Program-made: the position numbers and the translations under genes
Notes under the pieces: model-generated
Databases searched by the model: none
What the model was told of the DNA's origin: nothing
The model's input: only the letters and a program-made list of their open reading frames with translations
Source: SIG299 sp964541485
GTDB taxonomy: Bacteria; Bacillota; Clostridia; Lachnospirales; Lachnospiraceae
Direction: 5' to 3'
NCBI GenBank assembly: GCA_964541485.1
Contig: CAZIQL010000029.1
Location: forward strand, 1 to 27,492
DNA: 27,492 bases
In this document: piece after piece, positions 7,711-13,648 of the stretch
Numbering within the stretch: the first letter of the stretch is position 1
How the letters are laid out: every line of letters starts with the position of its first letter

Positions 7711-8808
7711 ATGAGACTTATCAAAGTAAAAACCGCTCTTGCCGAACCGGGTATGGTTGTAGGCAGAGACATTTACTCTTCTTCCGGCCATCTAATCATC
7801 AATGCCGGAACAGAACTTACCGACCACGTCATTACAAGATTACAGTTTTACTCCATCCCGGAAATAACTATTGCTCTCCCGGAAAAAAAGAAGGAAACTG
7901 TAGCTGCTGCACGTCCGGCCTCACAATACCTTACCCACGTGGAACAGGTAAAAGCAAGCAACGAATTCAAGCAGTTTTCCAAATCTTTTTACAGCACCTT
8001 TGTCTCCTTCCGCGAGCATCTGAATCAGGTAGTCCGCGGTGAAGCCTCTTTGGACACCGGTTTGTTGCTGGAAGCTGTTACAGAGATTTTTACTTCCTGT
8101 AAGAATCCAAACTCCCTGTTTGACATGATGCTCTGCATCCGCAGCCTCGATGATGTTACGTATGTCCACAATATGAATGTGGCTCTGGTATGTAAGATGT
8201 TTGCCAACTGGTTAAAGTTTTCGGAAGAAGAAACCAACAACCTCATTCTGGCAGGTCTGCTTCATGACATCGGCAAAATGCTGATTCCAAAGACCATCCT
8301 GACCAAGCCGAGCAAATTGACGGAAGAAGAGTTCCAGACCATGAAAAACCACGCCCAGCTTGGTTACAGCATCTTAAAAAATCAGAAGGTGGATTCTCAT
8401 ATCAGTCTTGCCGCACTACAACATCACGAACGCTGTGACGGCAGCGGTTATCCTCTGGGACTGACCTCCACACAAATGGACCCGTATGCAAAGATTGTTG
8501 CTATTGCGGACGTTTACGATGCATTAACCGCATCCAGAGTTTACCGTGGTCCGGTCTGTCCGCTGGAAGCCATCGGCATTTTCCAGACGGAAGGATTAAC
8601 CAAATACGATCCAAAATATCTGATGACATTTCTGGACGGCATCATGAATGCTTACTTAAACTGCACTGTCCGTTTAAGCAACGGCGAAACCGGCAGAATC
8701 GTTATGATGCAGCGCAACTCCCTGGATCGTCCGGTTGTCTGTCTTTCAGAAAACAACTTCATTGATTTGGCAAAAAATCCAACTATCACAGTAACAGAGA
8801 TTATTTAA
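7711..8808 (+). CDS. HD-GYP domain protein, probable c-di-GMP phosphodiesterase
   Basis: A 365-residue protein from ATG 7711, preceded by GAGGTG; the frame upstream of this ATG lies in the intergenic hairpin. The N-terminal region (1-60, MVVGRDIYSSSGHLIINAGT) resembles the short domain common ahead of Firmicutes HD-GYP domains. The HD-GYP domain (about 130-310) has H153, LLHDIGK (H185, D186), NHAQLGY (H213), QHHERCDGSGYP (H238, H239 and GYP at 246-248) and AIADVYDALT (D267). All metal ligands look intact, which supports hydrolysis of c-di-GMP. The protein is cytosolic with no membrane segment. It has no visible promoter of its own and follows metK, so it is probably co-transcribed under the SAM riboswitch. 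Confidence 0.92.
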   Translation: MRLIKVKTALAEPGMVVGRDIYSSSGHLIINAGTELTDHVITRLQFYSIPEITIALPEKKKETVAAARPASQYLTHVEQVKASNEFKQFSKSFYSTFVSFREHLNQVVRGEASLDTGLLLEAVTEIFTSCKNPNSLFDMMLCIRSLDDVTYVHNMNVALVCKMFANWLKFSEEETNNLILAGLLHDIGKMLIPKTILTKPSKLTEEEFQTMKNHAQLGYSILKNQKVDSHISLAALQHHERCDGSGYPLGLTSTQMDPYAKIVAIADVYDALTASRVYRGPVCPLEAIGIFQTEGLTKYDPKYLMTFLDGIMNAYLNCTVRLSNGETGRIVMMQRNSLDRPVVCLSENNFIDLAKNPTITVTEII

Positions 8809-8812
8809 GCGC

Positions 8813-8843
8813 AAAAACCTCGTGGCAATCACCACGAGGTTTT
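8813..8843. terminator. bidirectional intrinsic terminator between the HD-GYP gene and murA
   Basis: AAACCTCGTGG (8815-8825) pairs perfectly with CCACGAGGTTT (8832-8842), an 11-bp stem with a 6-base loop. T-rich tracts flank it on the plus strand (TTTTC) and on the minus strand (TTTTTG). It sits between two convergent genes and can serve both. Confidence 0.92.
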
Positions 8844-8853
8844 CTTATGCTTT

Positions 8854-10152
8854 TCAGCCTACTTTTAATTTGAATTTCTGAAGCGCTCTTTCATCCTCAG
8901 AATCTACTTTTTCCATATTTGCACCAAGTGCACAGAGCTTTCCTTCAAAATTTTCATAGCCGCGCTCTACGTACTCAATCTGCTCAACTACCGTAAAGCC
9001 TTCTGCCACAAGCCCCGCAATAACCAGCGCCGCACCTGCTCTTAAGTCCGGTGCACAAACAGTGGCTCCCGTCACTCCCTTGACTCCGTCAATGATTGCC
9101 GTATTGCCCTCCACCTTAATGGAAGCACCCATGCGGACAAGCTCATCCACATACTTAAATCGGCTCTCAAACATGCTCTCCGTCACAATGCTGGTACCTT
9201 CGGACAACGCAAGAAGTGTTGTAATCTGCGCCTGCATGTCTGTCGGGAATCCCGGATAAGGCAGTGTCTTTACATGTGTATGTCCAAGGCGCTTTGTAGC
9301 AACTACACGAACCGAGTCATCAAACTCCTCTACAAAAGCACCGATTTCTTCTAACTTTGCAGTAATCGCCTCCAGATGCTTCGGAATAACATTCCGAATA
9401 ATAACATCTCCCTTTGTTGCAGCTGCTGCAAGCATAAATGTTCCTGCTTCAATCTGGTCAGGAATGATGGAATATGTGCTGCCATGAAGCTTCTTTACAC
9501 CTGTGATACGAATCACATCGGTTCCGGCTCCCTTAATGCTTGCACCCATGCTGTTTAAAAAGTTTGCCACGTCTACAACGTGCGGTTCCTTCGCTGCATT
9601 TTCAAGAGTCGTCTGCCCCTCTGCAAGACACGCAGCCAGCATAATATTAATCGTTGCACCTACGCTCGCAATATCTAAGTAAATATGGCTTCCTGTTAAA
9701 TTCTTTGCCTCAGCAATTACCATGCCATGCTGGATGGCAACGCTTGCACCAAGCGCCTCAAAACCCTTGATGTGCTGATCAATCGGACGATTACCGATAT
9801 TACAGCCGCCTGGCAATACTACCTGTGTCTTTTTGAATCGTCCAAGTAATGCTCCAATCAGATAATAGGACGCTCTGATTTTTCTGATATATTCATCATC
9901 CACTGCCATCGGATGTACATTTGCGCTGTTCATGATTACGGTGTGGGCATCCACTCGTTCTACCCTTGCACCGATGCCCTCAATTGCCTGTAACAAAACA
10001 TTGATGTCCCGGATATTTGGTAAATTCTTAATGCAGACCGGTTCCTCTGTCAGAACTGCTGCTGCCAGAATACCGAGCGCAGAATTCTTTGCTCCACTTA
10101 TCACGACTTCTCCGGCAAGTGCCGTGCCGCCTTTGATAATATATTGATTCAT
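8854..10152 (-). CDS. murA: UDP-N-acetylglucosamine 1-carboxyvinyltransferase
   Basis: A 432-residue enolpyruvyl transferase that catalyses the first committed step of peptidoglycan synthesis, transfer of enolpyruvate from PEP to UDP-GlcNAc. The catalytic lysine-asparagine pair is K22-N23 in SGAKNSALG. The active-site cysteine is C117 in LPGGCNIGNRPIDQH, so the enzyme should be fosfomycin-sensitive (inference from the family). PYPGFPTDMQAQ and FESRFKYVDELVRMGA are further family signatures. AGAGGTG precedes the start by about 8 bases. Clostridia often carry two paralogues (murA and murZ), and I cannot tell which this is. It has its own promoter and ends at a bidirectional terminator. Confidence 0.96.
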   Translation of the reverse strand: MNQYIIKGGTALAGEVVISGAKNSALGILAAAVLTEEPVCIKNLPNIRDINVLLQAIEGIGARVERVDAHTVIMNSANVHPMAVDDEYIRKIRASYYLIGALLGRFKKTQVVLPGGCNIGNRPIDQHIKGFEALGASVAIQHGMVIAEAKNLTGSHIYLDIASVGATINIMLAACLAEGQTTLENAAKEPHVVDVANFLNSMGASIKGAGTDVIRITGVKKLHGSTYSIIPDQIEAGTFMLAAAATKGDVIIRNVIPKHLEAITAKLEEIGAFVEEFDDSVRVVATKRLGHTHVKTLPYPGFPTDMQAQITTLLALSEGTSIVTESMFESRFKYVDELVRMGASIKVEGNTAIIDGVKGVTGATVCAPDLRAGAALVIAGLVAEGFTVVEQIEYVERGYENFEGKLCALGANMEKVDSEDERALQKFKLKVG

Positions 10153-10227
10153 TTCATTACACCTCTATAATTTTCAATTACGTTATTGTCATCTATGTCG
10201 TATAAAAGTACTAGTCTAACCTAATTA

Positions 10228-10256
10228 ACTATACTCCATTCGTCCTATTTTGTAAA
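10228..10256 (-). promoter_or_regulatory. sigma-A-type promoter of murA
   Basis: On the minus strand -35 TTTACA (10251-10256) and -10 TATAGT (10228-10233) are 17 bases apart, about 75 bases upstream of the murA ATG. They lie just after the stop of the shikimate-kinase family gene. Confidence 0.75.
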
Positions 10257-10270
10257 GCTTTTTTTAGTAT

Positions 10271-10783
10271 TTATGCGGTTTCCGCCAGTTTTTCCATCAC
10301 TTTTTCGAGCGTCTCTCCAAGCTCCAATCCGTCACAATCTATCACAATTTCTGCATATTTTTCATAAAGCGGACACCGTTCTTCATAAAGCGACTTCAAA
10401 TCCTGTCCGGGACGGAGCGCAACCCCTCTTTTCCTCAAATCGCCAAGCCGCGCCTCAACGCTCTCATAGGAAAGCTTCAGATATACAACACAGGCAATCT
10501 CACAAAGATGCTTCATTGCCTCTTCCCCATAAATCACACTGCCTCCCGGTGCAATGACTGAATTTTCGGTCATCACCGATGCATTCACCTCATTCTCAAT
10601 CTGCTTAAACCGCTCCAGGCCTTCTTCCTCTATAATTTCACAGAGCAGACGTTCTTCCTGCTCCTGAATAAACAAATCCGTATCTACAAACTTTTTCCGG
10701 ATGCGTTTTGCAAGCAGCACCCCTACAGTACTTTTCCCGCAGCCCGGCATTCCGATTAAAACAACATTACTTTTTTCTCTCAT
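10271..10783 (-). CDS. aroK: shikimate kinase family protein
   Basis: A 170-residue P-loop kinase from ATG 10783, preceded by GGGAGAAAG; a start ten codons upstream lacks such a site. The Walker A motif GMPGCGKST is at 11-19, VDTD (D34, D36) follows strand 2, APGGS is at 79-82, and the lid has RKRGVALRPG. ERCPLY supplies R136. Length and motif order fit shikimate kinase, which phosphorylates shikimate in the chorismate pathway. Two deviations are visible. The usual shikimate-binding arginine (R58 in E. coli AroK, FR-x-x-E) is a lysine here (K60 in RFKQIE), and the third glycine of GGG is a serine. A related small-molecule kinase is possible. No other aromatic-pathway gene is nearby. Confidence 0.75.
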   Translation of the reverse strand: MREKSNVVLIGMPGCGKSTVGVLLAKRIRKKFVDTDLFIQEQEERLLCEIIEEEGLERFKQIENEVNASVMTENSVIAPGGSVIYGEEAMKHLCEIACVVYLKLSYESVEARLGDLRKRGVALRPGQDLKSLYEERCPLYEKYAEIVIDCDGLELGETLEKVMEKLAETA

Positions 10784-10806
10784 AGTCTTTCTCCCGATTT
10801 TTCTTC

Positions 10807-10835
10807 TGTTCAAATGAAAAAAGATGTGCTACAAT
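10807..10835 (+). promoter_or_regulatory. extended -10 promoter of the small Ig-like protein gene
   Basis: TGC followed by TACAAT (10830-10835) is an extended -10 element. The -35 region is weak (TGTTCA at 10807-10812, 17-base spacer), as is common when TGn is present. It lies about 34 bases upstream of the gene's ATG. Confidence 0.6.
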
Positions 10836-10868
10836 AATAAAAGAGTGTGAAAAAGGAGGTTGCATCAC

Positions 10869-11204
10869 ATGAACTTTATCAGCATCGAATCCATGCCAGA
10901 TGAAATGGAAGGAAAAGTCCGCCAAAATTTAAAATTTAAGACCGGCAAATTTATATGGCGTGTAAAGTTTACTGCGCCTCTGGATCCTACCACCGTAAAT
11001 AACATGAACTTATACGTAACGGATGCTTCCGATATTCCATTAAAAACAGCCATCCGTTATAACAGCCAGACAAACGAAATTGAAATTGAGCCTTTAGAAT
11101 CCTATGCAAAGGACTCTTCGTATATTTTAAATATTTCAAAGAGAGTCCGTTCCGTAGGCGGTCAATACCTAAAGTCCGACATTCAGCTCCGTTTTAAGCT
11201 TTAG
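10869..11204 (+). CDS. small single-domain Ig-like (Big_5-like) protein
   Basis: A 111-residue protein from ATG 10869, with a perfect AAGGAGG nine bases upstream; a TTG start three codons earlier would overlap that site. From about residue 25 on, the pattern FIWRVKFTAPLDPTTVNNMNLYVT, then NEIEIEPLESYAKDSSYIL, then SVGGQYLKSDIQLRFKL resembles the SbsA/Big_5 Ig-like fold usually found as repeats in surface proteins. Here there is one domain, no signal peptide and no anchor, so a cytoplasmic location is inferred. The function is unknown. Its stop codon overlaps the stop of the convergent TPR-AAA gene by 3 bases, and no terminator lies between them. Confidence 0.8.
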   Translation: MNFISIESMPDEMEGKVRQNLKFKTGKFIWRVKFTAPLDPTTVNNMNLYVTDASDIPLKTAIRYNSQTNEIEIEPLESYAKDSSYILNISKRVRSVGGQYLKSDIQLRFKL

Positions 11205-12877
11205 TTGTCTACATCCTCCGAAACGATGACAAGATAGTTCCCTTCGCGGAATCTGCCTTCCATCGCCATGCCAAGCAGCACTTCGCTATTTCGCTCGTCT
11301 GCGTGCCCGATAGCATTCGCTGCCAGGTCAAGCGTCTTTAAAAGACGTTCGTCGTCACCATAGTTTCGTACAATTTCATCGATTTTATTACTGAGGACTT
11401 CTGCCGCCATCTTGTCGATACTGTAGTCCTCTCTTTCTATGTAATCATATGCAAATCCAAGCAAATCCTTCGCACTGTACTTTCCAAGGTGAATCCGGTT
11501 ATTAAACAGGCTGTTTAAATCCTCTCTGCCCCGTAAAAATTTGTTAATGCTTCTGGTGGAATCTTCTAAAATTACGCAGATACTTCCCTTGCGCCCCTTA
11601 GAAAAGCGCAAAACATCATCTACCGCTTCCTGTGTCATTCCCCCGGCATTTTCAATCACCAGATTACAGTTTTTTAACTCTTCTTTATAGTCATCCATAG
11701 AAATCTGATTTAATTGCACCGCATTGATGGTCGCTGTGCGGTCATATTTTACGATTCCAAGCCGGTACAACAGACGAATCCAGGAAAACGCAAACGTTGT
11801 CTTTCCTGTTTTCTTTTCTCCGGTCACAACAAAATACGCCTTTTCCCGGTCCGTTAAAACAAGCTCAAGGCTCTTTACCAGCTGTTTATGCACCTGAGGA
11901 GTGCGTTCAAAATTCTTCATCTCTTCAATAAGACTGACATTCTTTTCCTTTAATAATTTTGCAAGCTTCCCGTTTTCAATCCGCTCCTCTTTGTAAAAAG
12001 GCTCAAAAAGCTCGTTTTCTTCCCGTATTCCTTCTTCTCGCATTCCTTCTTCACGCGAAGCTTCTGCATCAAACCCAAGTCCGGATAAGTCAATCTCCGG
12101 CAGTTCGTTCTCTTCTGCCGGTCCGTCCCAGCATCCAAACAGCTCTGCTGCCTCTTCCGCTGTTATTCCCTCTCCCGGCTCGTCATATTCTTCGTTATCA
12201 TCAAAATTTTCTTCCTGCTCCGGCTCTTCCACCTTCTGCTGCTCCATCTGGCTGGCAACATAGCGTTCTCCCGCCGCCTTGATATCCTCCAGACTAAGCT
12301 CTCCTTTATAATATGCGAGAAGGGCCTTGGCACGTTCCACTGTCGCACCGGCACCGAACCAGAGAATAATATCCCGGCACTCATTCATGCACTCCTCAGC
12401 CATACCAAGCTTATGATACAGCTTGGCAAGCTCATACGCATATTCCTCCAGATATTCTACTGCCTTTAATTCCTCTAAAATCGACAGCAAAAGACGCTTC
12501 TCCCGTCCCTTTCTCTTTTCGATTTTATAGCGGTAAGCATACAGCGTCACTTTATCCTCCGGCGACACTCTGTGGTACTCATCAAAACACTTTTCTGCCT
12601 CCTCCAAATCTCCGGTCATCAGACAACAGTCCATCAAATCCAACAGAGTAACCCTGGACGAGCGTTCCGCATAGGAACGTTCGAACATTCTCTTTGCCTG
12701 AAGGAAATCCTCGTTCTTTTTATAGGCTCTTCCCAAAATGTTAAATTCAGAAGCGGTCTTAATCTTGTTCTCCGGAATTCTGTCCGCGGTCTCTGCCGCA
12801 GCCGCATAATTCTCCTCATCCAGGTAGTCCTTCACTTCATCCAATAACTGTTTTATATTCAATCCAAACAATGCCAT
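11201..12877 (-). CDS. TPR protein fused to a degenerate CbxX/SpoVK-like AAA domain
   Basis: A 558-residue protein of unknown function. Residues 1-205 are helical with TPR-like pairs (for example EFNILGRAYKKNEDFLQAKRMF). Residues 212-300 are a very acidic, low-complexity linker containing a REEGM/REEGI/REEN repeat. Residues 315-558 resemble CbxX/CfqX-type AAA proteins. Walker A is GEKKTGKTT (353-361, K359). The Walker B position reads NLVIENAGG rather than the usual hydrophobic-DEA, and the expected arginine finger (consensus L-x-SRF) reads LNSLFNN. The domain may thus bind ATP but not hydrolyse it (inference). It starts 4 bases after the ABC ATPase stop, with GAAGGAG inside that gene as ribosome binding site, so coupled translation is likely. 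Confidence 0.82.
   Translation of the reverse strand: MALFGLNIKQLLDEVKDYLDEENYAAAAETADRIPENKIKTASEFNILGRAYKKNEDFLQAKRMFERSYAERSSRVTLLDLMDCCLMTGDLEEAEKCFDEYHRVSPEDKVTLYAYRYKIEKRKGREKRLLLSILEELKAVEYLEEYAYELAKLYHKLGMAEECMNECRDIILWFGAGATVERAKALLAYYKGELSLEDIKAAGERYVASQMEQQKVEEPEQEENFDDNEEYDEPGEGITAEEAAELFGCWDGPAEENELPEIDLSGLGFDAEASREEGMREEGIREENELFEPFYKEERIENGKLAKLLKEKNVSLIEEMKNFERTPQVHKQLVKSLELVLTDREKAYFVVTGEKKTGKTTFAFSWIRLLYRLGIVKYDRTATINAVQLNQISMDDYKEELKNCNLVIENAGGMTQEAVDDVLRFSKGRKGSICVILEDSTRSINKFLRGREDLNSLFNNRIHLGKYSAKDLLGFAYDYIEREDYSIDKMAAEVLSNKIDEIVRNYGDDERLLKTLDLAANAIGHADERNSEVLLGMAMEGRFREGNYLVIVSEDVDN
12011..12055 (-). repeat. three-unit 15-base tandem repeat in the TPR-AAA linker
   Basis: Three consecutive 15-base units, reading on the minus strand, encode REEGM, REEGI and REENE (residues 275-289). 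The first two units differ at only a few bases. The repeat lies in the acidic linker, where a change in copy number would be in frame and probably tolerated. Confidence 0.7.
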
Positions 12878-12881
12878 CTGT

Positions 12882-13625
12882 CTACTCCTTCTCCGGTACT
12901 GTCCTTATGTTTTCTCTCCATAGCTGTTTCAGTGTCTTGTGTCCTGCATCCAGCAGGTTCTCCTTCTCTCCAAACAGTACAAGCCGACCTTCTTTTAGCA
13001 AACAAAACTTATTGCAGAGCTCCTCCATCTGTTCCATCTGATGCCCGACATATAAAATCGTCGTTCCCTGCTCCGCTAAAAGCTTTAATGCATGTATCAC
13101 CTGCTCCTCCGTCTCAAAATCCAGATTTGCCACCGGCTCATCCAGCAAAAGCACCTGTGGCTTGTGAAGCAGCGCCGCACCGATATTAATTTTTCTTTTC
13201 ATTCCTCCGGAATACTGGGAAACCGGCTTGTCCAGCCAATTTACAGGAAATTCCGTGATTTCCAGAACGCTCTGGATTGCCGCCTCTGCCGCTCTCCCGG
13301 AAAGTCCGTAGGCCTTTCCGAAAAACAGAAGATTTTCCCTGCCGGAAAGTTCTTCAAACAGCGCAATTTCCTGCGGCACATATCCGATATGCGATAAATA
13401 TTCTCTTTTATTCTTTACTGTCGCCTTTTCTTCGAAATATACCGTCCCGGCCGTTGGCTTCTGTATCATGCCAAGCAATGACAGGAGCGTGGATTTTCCC
13501 GCTCCGTTTTCTCCGATAATGCCAAGTACGTCCCCGGAATGCAAAGAAAAGGAGACGTCTTTCAATGCAGCATATTTTCCGTATGTTTTCCCAAGTCCCT
13601 CGATACGCAAAAGCGCCCCTTCCAT
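12882..13625 (-). CDS. ABC transporter-type ATPase without an adjacent permease
   Basis: A 247-residue ABC ATPase with an intact Walker A GENGAGKST (38-46), Q-loop in YVPQE, signature YSGGM (138-142), Walker B VLLLDEP (158-164) and switch histidine H195. The sequence is of the CcmA/NatA type, which normally drives ABC-2 permeases. No gene with membrane segments lies on either side in this operon, so the partner is elsewhere or the ATPase acts on something other than transport. AAGGAG precedes the start. It lies 23 bases after the cNMP-domain gene and 4 bases before the TPR-AAA gene. Confidence 0.93.
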   Translation of the reverse strand: MEGALLRIEGLGKTYGKYAALKDVSFSLHSGDVLGIIGENGAGKSTLLSLLGMIQKPTAGTVYFEEKATVKNKREYLSHIGYVPQEIALFEELSGRENLLFFGKAYGLSGRAAEAAIQSVLEITEFPVNWLDKPVSQYSGGMKRKINIGAALLHKPQVLLLDEPVANLDFETEEQVIHALKLLAEQGTTILYVGHQMEQMEELCNKFCLLKEGRLVLFGEKENLLDAGHKTLKQLWRENIRTVPEKE

Positions 13626-13648
13626 GAAATCGCTCCTTTTTTATGTAT

